Assembly (NCBI GenBank): GCA_900239685.1
Contig: OENT01000164.1
Span: forward strand, 1-64,000
DNA from: Rotaria macrura
Lineage: Eukaryota; Rotifera; Eurotatoria; Philodinida; Philodinidae
Direction: 5' to 3'
Length of the DNA stretch: 64,000 nt
Part shown: positions 24,501 through 37,200 of the stretch, piece after piece
Layout of the letters: the number at the start of each line of letters is the position of its first letter
How positions within the stretch are numbered: position 1 is the first letter of the stretch
Notes under the pieces: model-generated
What the model saw: only the letters and a program-made list of their open reading frames with translations
Database searches by the model: none
Told to the model about the DNA's origin: nothing
Translations under genes and position numbers: made by a program

Positions 24501-25699
24501 TAAAGAAATTTTCATAATTGACAAACATTTGATTTGAGATTTGTTGTTGTTCGATTTGGTGAGCTAGTTGTTTCCGTTGCTTTCTAAAGTTCACATAGAC
24601 GGACTACGTTGTTTTTCATTTTAAGACTATACGAAATATCTTACTCGAATACCAACAGAAAAAAGTGGAGATTGTGATGGATCATAATTCGATATTAAAG
24701 GTCGATTTGATGGTATGTGAAAACGTTGCTTGCATGATGCCAATCGATTGGTTCCTTCGTTATGCTTCGGTTCAGTTGAAGTTTGAAGAAGAACAGGTGT
24801 CGTATTAACTGTATTCAATCCATTATCTAATAATCGACGATTAGATGATGATTCAACACTGTTCGTTGAAACTATTTAAAACAATAGCAACAACAAATGA
24901 TTGATGACTAGATAATAGGAAAGATGAATGAGCATACATAAAGGTAAAGATGTTTTTTCATCTTCACAATTGCCATTGGTTGTTATCGTCGATATAAAAT
25001 GTTGATAATTAGCTGTACGACGTCTCTTCTTCTGTTGGTCAATTTCGGTTGTGTTTTTTTCAGTTGGTGATACATCCCGATTGTTATTATCTTCGTCATC
25101 AGTTAATTGTGGCTCATCGTTTGTTATGGTTTGATGATGATCTGATATGATAAAAACATAACTGTCAAGTGATAGAATCAATTGCAAATCCTAGTTTCTA
25201 TTTTCGATTTAACAATGATGAACATAACTGATATATTCTGTTTCGCTATTGATATCAAAAGATAGTTATCTAATATCTTACATTTTGATTTTGAATTTGT
25301 TATATGACCATTTGTAGTAACTGCTGTGTTCGTAGGACTTTCTGATGATTGTACACAGCCATTTTCTTCAGCTGATATGGCTCGTTTTCGTTTCTAACAA
25401 TCGAGAAACGTTAAATAACACAAAATGAAACTGAATTACAACTTGTACTTACAGGGCGATTTGTATCACCGCTTGTTGAAAATAAAAACGAAGGATGAAG
25501 AAATTTCGAAACGACATCTTTTACTTTATGAATCATACTCTGTTAATAGAATACAGAAAATGTTTTTCGTTCAATTTTCAAGAAATCCAACCTCATTGTT
25601 ATGATAAAAAGATGAATTCTGTTCATTGTCATCATCATTATCAGATTCAGACATAGGAGTAGATAAAGAATGATTATTACGATCGGCAAAAGTTGGCAT
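21517..25699 (-). CDS. NUP153: nucleoporin NUP153-like FG protein
   Basis: Fourteen exons join in phase: 25699-25592, 25539-25453, 25393-25282, 25141-24938, 24871-24645, 24583-24527, 24460-24362, 24302-24169, 24105-23979, 23917-23717, 23667-23562, 23510-23250, 23182-21655, 21589-21517. The product is 1107 residues. An amphipathic segment at residues 38-56 (MIHKVKDVVSKFLHPSFLF) resembles the membrane-binding helix of NUP153. One RanBP2-type zinc finger sits at about 540-570 (WKCPSC...CLLCHG); vertebrate NUP153 has four. Residues 575-1084 are a Thr/Ser-rich region with about ten FG dipeptides, mostly FxFG (FSFG, FTFG, FAFG). The tail is basic (TKRPIIKAKRRAKQ), also like NUP153. The protein belongs to the nuclear basket, where FG repeats bind import receptors and the finger binds Ran. 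The 57-bp exon and its weak acceptor are the least certain. The long antisense frame opposite the FG exon is a composition shadow. Confidence 0.88.
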
Positions 25700-26829
25700 T
25701 ATTCAAAGCAAACTGAAAACAAGTAATGAATAAAAAATAAACATGCAAATAGGAGCGGTATGCAAAAGACAATGACATTTCATCGATGCTACTTACATGT
25801 TAAGGGACTAATGTAATTACAGCACTATAATGTGATATCTGAAGGGAAGAAAAAAAATTTAAATGAGACATCGGTATGCATTGTTAGGAGAAATCATAGA
25901 TGACTCACAAACCGACCACTAATATTCCTTCCGTTTGCTCATTGTCGCTTTGCGAAACAAACATCGAAAAAGTAATGTAGCCATTGTTTGATATTTCAAG
26001 GACACCAGTAATATGAAGAAAACATTTCCATAGAATCACTAAAATATCATTCTTTTCTAATAGAAATTAGAAATTTAGGAAAAACAAAGATGATATTTGT
26101 ACATCTATGTATAGGTGTCGCTAGTTTCATACGCAACGTCCCCAATAAATAAACCGTGCAATTCGGAACTAGATGATGACGAACACTATCATCGATTACG
26201 CAACTAGCAAGCGAAAACGATTAATTGTGTGAATCAACATCGATGCAATTCGAGTGAAATTCTTACAGTCATGCTTTGAATTCTAATTTAGCGTGTGATG
26301 AAATGTGCTTTGAAAACATTGACAACAAATTGAAGATATAGAACAATCGAAACGCATACGAATTACATGTGACTTCTGGTGTACAACAACAGTTTATCGA
26401 AGGAGACTTAGCTATAGATTCGACTTTATATTTTTCATTTTTTTGAACTTGATTCAGACTTATTTCAGTTATACTGATCACACTGTACGTGGAAAGAACA
26501 ACAACTTGAAGAGAAAAAACAGCATATAAAGGTATACATATGAGCTAGTGGGAAATAAAATGACGTAAGACATACTCACACACAACAAGAACAATGAAAT
26601 ATGTCATGTTGGGGAAATCCTAAATAATAAAAAAATGTTTCCAACATCAGTAAATTTTCTAGAATTTTCCACCGGAAAGAGATGATGTGTTGTTTAAATT
26701 CGATACTAGAGTATAATTCAGTCTGTTTTTACTTAAAAGAAGTATTTAATTCCAATATCTACCTATTTTCATCATTTCGATTTTTTTTAAAACTTCAAAA
26801 AAACTTCTGTGAATCTGAATATAGTAAAA
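25700..26829. other. NUP153 upstream region
   Basis: AT-rich sequence without a supportable gene. The first 300 bp probably hold the NUP153 promoter and a 5' untranslated exon. A 70-codon frame at 26269-26481 (-) matches nothing I know. Confidence 0.45.
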
Positions 26830-27155
26830 CCCAGGTGAATGAATCCCATACCGAATCCGATCGGATCCTACTATCCGATGAAATCTTATGGGAATCCGGG
26901 TTGTGGAAACAGTAACGGATTCGACGGAAGAAACCTATTTTCTAATTTGAGTACGAATTAGCATTTAAACCCAACAGTAGAGGCCTGTCTGATCGCACGA
27001 TGAAATCCAATCGGATTCCGATAGTAGGATTCGATAAAATCCAACACTAGGGATCCGAATCAGGAATCCGATGGGATTCCGTTGGATAAGAGAAACTCCG
27101 ATAAAAACATGATCGGATGCCTGTCGGATCCAATGGTCGGAATGATTCTCCTGGG
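26830..27155. repeat. word island C (ATCCGAT / GGAATCC)
   Basis: The island begins with CCCAGG (26830-26835) and ends with the inverse CCTGGG (27150-27155). The interior repeats ATCCGAT/ATCGGAT, GGAATCC/GGATTCC and GGATCCGA in both orientations at irregular spacing. AGTAAA stands one base outside each end (26823-26828 and 27157-27162), which may be a 6-bp target site duplication. It is 326 bp long and has no coding capacity. This is the clearest member of the island family. Confidence 0.72.
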
Positions 27156-27207
27156 AAGTAAACAAGCAGCAAAATTGATTTTCGGTGAATATCCATAGAG
27201 TACACTT

Positions 27208-27513
27208 CCCAGGTCGAAGAAGCACGGTCGTAAACGGCCGTTTTCGTTAATTTTTCCGCCGTTTGGTATGCACCGTATTACGGTCGTTTTTCAATGTACC
27301 GTAAACGACCGTAATGGGCTGAATACTACATTTTTAACCGTGTTGCAGTCGTAATTAGCCGTTTACGTCGCAGAAAAAGACGGCCGTAATACGGTGCATA
27401 CCAAAACGTCAACATACGACGGTTTACGGCGATAAACGATCGGAAACGGTAGTATACGTTATCGTAAACGTTCGTTTACGACCGTATTTGTTCGCCGTAA
27501 TGCTCGTCCTGGG
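27208..27513. repeat. word island D (CGTAAACGG / CGGCCGT)
   Basis: It starts 52 bp after island C, begins with CCCAGG (27208-27213) and ends with CCTGGG (27508-27513); length 306 bp. Its words differ from those of island C: CCGTTTACG/CGTAAACGG, ACGGTCGT, ACGGCCGT and CACCGTATTACGG, in both orientations. A 2-bp TT abuts both ends; no longer duplication is seen. The start CCCAGGTCG also matches the reverse complement of the right end of island B. Confidence 0.72.
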
Positions 27514-30500
27514 TTGTTAAAGAAAAAATAGTGTCTTCTTCTACACTTAGATACGAGTGCTCCGAAAACAACAACGTCTTTTGAGATTATATTTTCTTGG
27601 TGATCGACGGGAAATAACTTATTCGTCTTATTATACAGGTGTACATATACTATCGAAGCAAATTGCTCTTTTTCAATGAACTAATTGTGTGCCTCATCCT
27701 CCGTGACTTTTCACAAACACACGTGCTATCTTTCCAAGAGAGTGGCTTTTGAAAAACCTATAACAATAGGATTTTGTGCCCTTCTTTGATTGTTACAACA
27801 ACGCTATGCAATATTAGATAGTTCTGTTGTACAAAAACACAGTGTATGAATAAAATAAAAACATGTATCATTTATGAAAGAAGCAATATAGAAACTCTAC
27901 CTCTCACACATACTGTTTTATTGAGATTCTAGAACGAGAAGCGGACTATATTCAGAAAGATTCTTTCGTCAATGTTTATGAAACTTTTCGCATGGAATTT
28001 TACCATTGATAATATGATGATAGAAACTGCAGCTGTCAACAGAAAGAAGCTAATTATTGTTGCCATTTAAAGTCGAATGAGTGCCAACGATAAGAACTAT
28101 GAGATTACGCTTAAAGAAGACAGCTGCGTTTAGTTCATAGTGGATTCTCTACGAATGATTGCCTGAGTAAATGACATTAAAAGAAGCTAATTAAATTGAG
28201 AAATAATCTTGAAAATGATGATATTAGTATTGTTCATCAATTGGAAACTAGTTAGAAAAATCAGAGACGAATGAAAACTGTTGATTGATGTATATATCTA
28301 CCTATTTGTTGGAAATGCACTATAATTTTTACTATTTACCTCAAACAAATAAGCTATTTATGTACCTAGCTGAATATTAAAAGTATTTTGACTTTTTTTA
28401 ATTTTAAAGTAACAATTTTTTATGAGATGTTTACATGATGCTCCTATGGGAAGTATTGATAATATTGACTATTAAAGACTTTTGCACTTTACGATAGCGT
28501 CACTCTTTTACATCATTAATCATATGATTACTGCTTATTTTAAAGACGCTACAGTATGTGTTTGTACTTGAATGTCATATAGTTTGTTGAACATAATTGA
28601 TGAAAGTATGCATTCAATCAAATAAATAAATGTATGTATATATCAGAATGAAATCCACATTCATCAGTCGTGAGCAGCTTTTTCTAAAGTTTCGAATCAA
28701 AGAATCTTCCGTGTATGATGGCAAACAACTCTTAGAATGAGCACGAAAAGAAGTACCAGAGTCAGTATTGATGTTATGATGAGACCCAATGATGAGTAAC
28801 GAACAACTTGTTTGTCAAATAAATTTTCATCGATAATATTGTTAACCATCAATGAAACAATCTCAATTGAGTTCAGTGATTTACTAGTTGCATAAATAAA
28901 AATCATGTTTCTTGCGCCAAGTTTGTTTTTACCATTAATAGTAAAGAAAAGAACAAAATAACGATAAGATCAGGATTAAATCATACATCTCAGTGTAGTA
29001 GGTCAAAGTATGCACCATGAACATGCATATAATTACCATTTGAAGTTTATCCTGTTCCTCTTGGGTATTAATTTGATATTCTATACTACAACCTAATGTA
29101 TTTAAACACAGTCGGAATGGGACACTAATGCATTTTTTCATAGAATATATATATCACTGTCTCACAATTTACAAGTTATCCTTTCCTCCGATGATTTTTG
29201 GTCATCTTCTTTTCAAAGATTATTATATCTAGTGAGGATACGAAACACTTCAGTTGGATCTCTTCTATTTGTTATACTGAAAATTAAAACTACTATACCG
29301 GAGATCATATAATTCATTGAGATGTCAGCACTAAGAAATACGACATTACTCTAAACTATTGTGATCTCTTATTACGTTGTATCTTCCTTAGATGTGTCAT
29401 AGGCACTGATCTAGTACTATTTTCTATTTTAGTCGAAAAGACATCTATTTAGGCAGCAATATTTAGTCTGCTGATGAATTAGTTATTCATTATTGAATGA
29501 TAATCATTGTCATCTGAAACTTTTACATTAATTGTTACTGCTAACCGCTTACTAACAAAATAGTATTGCATATCACTTAAAAGTTAATTTCGATGTAATT
29601 TTTATTCACTTGACAATAGTTTAATTTCTACACACTTCGCATGATTCTGTCGAAAATTTCTCGTGAACTTTTCTATATATAATAATTATTCATGAAGGAC
29701 TTATGTCAAAAAATAGTTTGAAATTGGTAGCAACTGTATTATTTAAGGATTATACTATCGGAACTCATCTTAATATAGTTTTAGATGTCATCTGAAGCGG
29801 GACAAAATTTTATTACACTGCATCAAAGTCATCTATACTCTTGTGAATGACCGATGTCTTAAAGAAGTAATCAAATCCGGTAACTTTCCATTTTCGGTCA
29901 CTGAGTAGCATAGTAGTAAGTTCCTTACAACCTGTATTGAAGGTGACTGACCATTTAACTTAAATAAAATCTGCTATTGTGCTAGGTGTAAATGAAAATG
30001 GTACTACTTTTCATACGTCTATCTTCGAGTTGTGGAGGTGCGACGAAAAATATTTGTCAAACAGGCTCATGGTTTATGTGCTCTCAAAAGCAAGCAAAAT
30101 TGAAGTGTTTGTTTTGTGTACCTTGTAGAAATTGTGTCGAATTCACTATAACAGTAGTCAGAATTAATTCTCTATATCAGCGCTATTTAGTTAGCACGAG
30201 CAACCGAGAAAATAGCGTATGTTTATGAAATCAATCAAAAACTGGTGACACAAATATTCAAAAAGAATCACCAAAAATACAGCGTAAGAACATGATGCTT
30301 TTTATATCAGAATAATTAGGAGTAGATTATCTACTTCTGATACATTTTGTGCTAATACTGTGATGCAGTTTCAGAAGCAATGTTGATTAGTAATCATTTC
30401 GTAATTTTAACTCTGTCACCATTGGTATGTTTATTCATTGTACTGTTTCCGATAAATTCACAACGTATTTATGAAAACAATCGAACAAATATTTTCCAAT

Positions 30501-31285
30501 GACATAGTTAAACTAATCGAACACAACGAAAAGCAGTATGAAGTCATAGTGCAACTGAATTCTAATGTGACAATAACAAGAAATATTACAATCTTATATT
30601 TGATGGAAATTTTAGCATTTACTAGTTTTGAATATTACCGAGATACTTAGCTAACATGGTGAGTGACACATCTTGCAGTTATCTGCAATCACATTTTGTA
30701 TCTTGCTTAGTTGTTTCATATGTTCGGCCTTGAGTTAAACTGTATTATGAGAACATTACAATACCGAGCTCATCGAAATGTTGCATTGAATTTTTATGAA
30801 AGTTCGTCTTATTAAATAATAAGGTAGATAATGCAACTTGATGATATCTGGTAGGATAACGATTTGAATGTATTTTTGTCTTTGAAACAAATCTGTTTCA
30901 GTTCTTAAAGTTAATTATTGCAAGAAGAGTCCGTTTCGTGTTATCAAACTACGATTATCTTCTCTAATTAAGGTTTTTATATGAAATAGTATTGTTTTGT
31001 ATGGTACATATATTACAGAAGAAGAGCACTATTTAAAAATCTAATGGTTGTACCTAGAACTGTAGAGGTCACTATTTGTAGTACTTTTTTTTCTTATAGA
31101 GGATTACTATTGCTAGACAACAGCTCATTCGACATATGTGATGGTGACAGTATAGTAGTAAGATTTTATTTAATCCAATCTCTAATCGCTGATTGAACCG
31201 AGTGTTGATTTTTCTTTTCTAGAAGAACATTTTCATCTTGAATATACAATAATTATAGACAGTAAATAATCTTTAATGTTCATCG
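27514..31285. other. gene-free region upstream of C2CD3
   Basis: About 3.8 kb of AT-rich sequence. Short frames at 28697-28906, 28935-29141 and 29992-30228 are at chance length and unlike any family I know. No repeats were noticed. The last few hundred bases should contain the C2CD3 promoter. Confidence 0.45.
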
Positions 31286-34200
31286 ATGTCTAGTGTAGGA
31301 ACTGGAAAACGCTCAACAACACCAAAAAGTATGTACACCAAAATGAATTCTGGAATATAGTTACAGACTTTTCATCATTGAAATTTACAATAACTTGAAG
31401 TTGACCGTTTGATGCTTTAATTGAAAAATGATTACAATTTTCTATTCAAGTTTTTTTTGTACTCTTTTATTAAAGAACAGCGATCACAATCTCAATCACA
31501 ACAAAAAGAACGTATTCAAGAAAATGTTTATGTTCGAACAAGTTTGCCACCGTGTGTCGAAGGTCCTGTCTACGCAATTCTTATATGTCACGTACCTAAG
31601 TTGCGTTGGCTTCCAAAATATCAATCTCTTTGTCGATCTATGGCAATTAAAGTAGCATGGTGGGGTGAAGATGATACGTCGGCAACATTCAAGTAAACTC
31701 AAACAAGTCTTCGATAATATTAGAAATTGTGTAAATTGTTTTTCCACTTCATTAGGCCACAAATATCTGGCGTTTCACTTGATCATCGGCAACAACCGAG
31801 TACTACAGCCAAATACTACATTCGAAGTGAATTAAAGCATTTTTCTAAATACTTAATCGGTGTGTTTTAAGGCATTTATTAATGATTTTGGCATTGTATT
31901 AGTATTGTTTTCTCAAATAGACGCTGCAGAACTAGTATTTAAAGTATATGACACTGAAGCAAGTCGTATGATCGGTACGGTAGAAGTAAAAAATTTGTCG
32001 ACACTATCGACAAGCAATCCTATCAAAGGTTATCTGCCTATATTTTCAAATAAAGGAGATAAATTAGGTGAATTACTTATTGCATTACGTCTAATTCTTC
32101 CAGGCGGTAAGCTTGAACGAGTATTTTGTGCGTATATACCGAAGTTTTATTTTGTAGTTCATGATAGCAATGAACATCTTCAAGGCATTAGTTTCATATC
32201 CGATGTAAGCAATACACCTTCACGACGTGATTCAATCGGAGCTAACGATCATAATCAAGTATAATTTTATAGCATTTTAAAGTTTAAACTTGATTCATTA
32301 TCTGAAAAAATTTCTCTTCCGATAGGAAAGTCAATTGGAAAATGATCTACGACCCAATTCATACGATGCTGAATGTTCAAAGATAGTCCCTGGAAATGAT
32401 TCAACTTTACTACAACAACATGGTTCGACTGGTTCATTTCAAGTTCAAACAACTCATGTAAAAAATGCACCACCAGGTAATAGACATGATACGAACTTTT
32501 GCGAGTAACAATAAGACATCTAACTATGTTAAGGTTCGCAAGCATATAAAGAACTTCCAACTGGTAAGGTGATTGAAGAACTTATTGAACGAGCGAATCG
32601 TCTTCGTGAAAATGTGACGAACTCAACATTACAAAAAACAACGACTATTCGAAAAAATAATCATTCTACGCAGCCCACATTATTGAAAAGTAATAATCAT
32701 AGTGATGGTGCAAGTCATATGAATAAATCCTATGAAATGTTAATTGATGATGATATTGATCCGATGATCTTTGATAATGACAATGTCTATGATATGATCG
32801 GTATCAAGTCGAATGTAAATTTAAATGATTCAAACCATTCAATTCTAACTGATCTCGACGGTCTAGAAAATGAGCAAAGTCTATTGGATGATCTTCTTTA
32901 TGGAGAAACAATAGGAAACGATCATAACAACAAACATAAAGTACACAATACAAGTTCGATTAGTGTCAATAGTAAAAATCATAAACATGGCAAACCACCT
33001 ACAGGACGTTCACGTAGTCCAAGTCTTTCACGTGTTAGTGGTTTATCAAATCGATCACGAACAATGGCACGAAGTCAAAGTTTAACACGAAGTGGTGATA
33101 GTGAAATTGCATCCCGTGTTTCATTTGATCTACCCAATTCTGATATTGATGATAGTGGCAATGGTAAGATAGTTAATAAATAATTGATAAAGACGATTTT
33201 CTATTCATTGATAATATTTAGAAAGTCACGACGACGATGAATTAAGCACTGAACGTATTCAATTATTAAATTATATTCGTTCAGCTCGTATTCGTATTGA
33301 TTATCTTCGTTTAAATATACTCAATGGTCGAGAATCTCCATTGCCGTCATCTTTTGGTCGAACCAATAAGAGTAAACGTGCTTTGTAAGTTAGGAAAGGA
33401 TGAAAAAATCATTACATTTCTTAAACACATATGATCATTGTTTGTACTTTTATTCTATCTTGTAAGAAATTATTATATTGAATATCAATTTCCTGTTGTT
33501 AACAATCGCGATGGTCGTATGAATGAAGTAACGGAAGTAGTAAAGATCACTTCGAAACGTTTCGAATCAAATAATGATATAGCATTTTCACATTTATCAA
33601 CATATTCATGTTCATTTAATGAGACAATTTTTAAAAATTGGTGGCGTACATTGTTAGTTTTTAAAATCTATAGCCGTATGTCAGGCAATACCGATCCGGA
33701 GCAGATTGGTTTCGCTATTTTACCACTTCGACATATATTCAAAGCTGAATATTTACACCTGGAGCAAGATTTAAATGTCATTGACCGTACACAAATGAAT
33801 TATAATCAAAAAATTCCAAATAAAGTAGCAAAAAAATTTTGTATTGGTCAATTACATATAATGCTTGAACTTGATTCCGATCAAAAAGAATTCAAAAACG
33901 AACTCGATCGAATACAAGCCACGGAAGAAATGAAACCAAGAGAAAAACAAATACTAAAATCAAAACGATCGAAAAAGCCGAAAAAATCCATTCTAAATTC
34001 AAGTAACAATTTACCATTACCAAAAAGTTTTCTATCAAATGAATCATCAGAATTAACTGATGGATTAGTTGTGCAATTATATCTTTCCATTGTCGAAGCT
34101 CGCAATATTCCACCACCATCAAATAATAGTAATAAATAGAATAAGATGATAGACTCGAGTTATTCATTTATTTGTTGTTCTCTAATTTAGATCATCTACC

Positions 34201-37200
34201 TCGAAATCCATATTTTATTTGTCGAGCATTTTGGAATGAAGAACCAATTACATCAGTTGTGTGTTGGGGAAGTTCAACACCAAGATTTAATTTTCAACAG
34301 GTTAAATTCTTATTGATAAGATATGAGAGTTTAACTAAAAACAGGCAAACAGAATTCAATGCCTTTTCCTCATAGATCCGTACCAGTACTCTTCATGATT
34401 TTAGTTTTTCTGTTTGGAGGACGTTCCGATTATGCTCTCATTCTTGATTTACAGTAAAAATGTCTCAAAATCAATTAGTATTACAAAGAAGAAAAACAGA
34501 CGATTTTCAATAATTATCTTTCGGATATATATATATATATATATATATAATACTAAGTTTGAACGTAGCAAGGTATTTACCTAAAATCTTTAGTTCTCAT
34601 TAGGATAGCATTTGCTTTTTGTTGAAGCTCGAATTATTGACAATTTCTACATATTGGTTCATACAAGCCTTAGAAGAGAGAGTAGTTGATTTTCGATTGA
34701 TCATAGATCTATTTTATGATGATTCTAGTTCATTTCGTAGAAGTCATATTTCTTTTTCAAGAAAAATTTGTTTACTATTTTGAGCTAATGAGAAACGAGT
34801 ATTATGTTCCATATCATCACTAACTGTCGTTTTTTGTGAGATATTGTTTGCACACTCGAAAGATGTTAATTAATTAGACTTGTTGAACTTCTTCACTTTT
34901 CAAGATAAATCATTGACAGAACTAGTGAATAATGAAACTTCATACTATTGAAAACGTATTAACTAAATTTCATACATGTTTTAGAAAATTCCAATACTAC
35001 TGACAAAAGCTACGATGGAAAAAATGCATCAAAATTTTGTTATAATGGAATTATGGGATAAGAAGATATCAGGACCTTCGGATCAATTAATTGGTATAGT
35101 CAAAGTACCGTTAGAACAATTCTATGTATCATTCAAAGATAAACAAATCAGTCGAGTTCTCTTACGAGCACAATTTCCTGTTATAAGTGTTGATACTTGG
35201 TTACCTATTATAGATCCGTTTACTAGTACAAATAAATCATCAGGTGAAATTCAAATTCTATTAGCGATGGGCACAGCCGATCAAGTAACAGCTGTACAAA
35301 TTGCTCATGCTGGTGGAGATATATATCCTCCATCAGCAAATAAAACCTCACCTCCAACAACAATATCCAATAATACTGAGCATTCATCATCATTTATTGA
35401 ACATCATTTTGAAATAATGATTGAAAGTATAAATGGTTTACGTGTATTTGAATCTATGGTGTGGGGTGAAAGTGACTGTTTTATACAGTATTCTTTTCCT
35501 ACACAACATGAACAACAAATGCCTAATACCAACTCCATAAAACCATTTCAACTTCGTACCATACGTACAACGACGACGCTATGCACATCCGATCCAACAT
35601 TTCATGACACAAATAAATTTCATTATATCCTATCACCTGCTGATGCTCTACATAAATACTTTTATGCTGGTAACAGTTGAAATAATAATTTAGATATTGA
35701 ATTTTAATATTTTCTTTTGAAATATAGCTTGTCAATCTTCAACACCGATTGAAGCGAGTGTTCCATTTGAAGTTTGGTCACGATTTTACTATCCAAATAT
35801 TCGTGATCAACTTCTAGCAAAAGTAAAATTCATTCTTTGACAAACAAAAAAAAGAGATAAAATAAATGGCGCCGTATGTTTATTGTAGGGTAAATTACCA
35901 GCTGCTAAGTTATGTGGCATGACAACGATGTTAAATACGGATGTTGATGAGAAATCGATGCAATCGTTTCGTATACCATTGGAAATTGTACGAGATGATG
36001 GGAAACATGAACATCAACAGTATTCGCCAACGCCAACCTATGGCGGAGATTTGTTAATAACTGTTTCATACAAACGAAACATAGTAAAGGTACAGTATAT
36101 AAAATATGACTGGTTATTCATAAGAAATATAGCCAAGAGAAAATCATTTATGTTTATTATCTAAATGAAAAAACTATCAATGTTTGTTCAATATGAGATT
36201 TGGTGGAAAATTTGCATTTGAAAGTAGACAATGAGAATGTGAACTAGTGAGGAAAATCTTTCAATTTCGTCTTACTTTTAGATTGGTTTTTTCTTTCTCT
36301 TTTACAATACAAATATTGTATTTTGATGGTATTTCTAAAAACGATGCAATGATTCCTCTGTGAACCATTACAAAAGTATTGCTGTTTCAACTATGACTTG
36401 AAACGTTTCACTCTTGAAGAAGATCATTGCTGGTTGATATTTAGGATTCAGTCGTTTTTTCTATCTACAGAAACAATTATACTAATAATATATATGATTT
36501 AAATCATTCGAAAAGATCGGCCATTAGATTTTATATTTTCAGTTTAGAATATAAAGTACACCAAAATCTAAGGAAGTTTAGTGTGGAAAGTTTCATATCG
36601 AAATTTCGAAATTAGTTGTTTCGATATTGCTGAGACTGACTATCACATAGAAAAGAATAGTCGTCATTGAAGTCGTAGTATCTTCATGGCGAGGAATTCA
36701 GGAGACACACGAACTTTTTCTCGAGTTGATCGTAATTTATATGAATTGAAACAATGCACACAGTGCCTGTCAGTACATGAGCGGTTGAAAAGTCTCAGCG
36801 GAAGCACTGCTAGATGATGACTAATAAACATCTCTGTACGAATTGTTTAGGAGAAGTTTCGAAATTCAGTTTAAATGGAATGCTGCTAATGTATCTATTC
36901 GTTAAGAATGATTATTACTGACAAAGATTTTTTATGGATTTTTAGCAGAGACAAAAAACTTTATTCGAGTGAAAAAAACACCAAAGAGATGTCTGCAATA
37001 GAAGTCTATATTTAGAGTCAGACTTGTTATGGTAAACTAGTCTTTCTATCAAAAAACAAATTTCGAGCTCGTAACATAAAAAATCTACTTTAATTTCAGA
37101 GAAATGAACCACAAGTAGTTCCTGGTCATTTATCAACGAATAATTCACAAGTGTGCCTTTCCGTTGGTATTATTCGTGCTTGTGGTTTGAAAGTAAGTAC

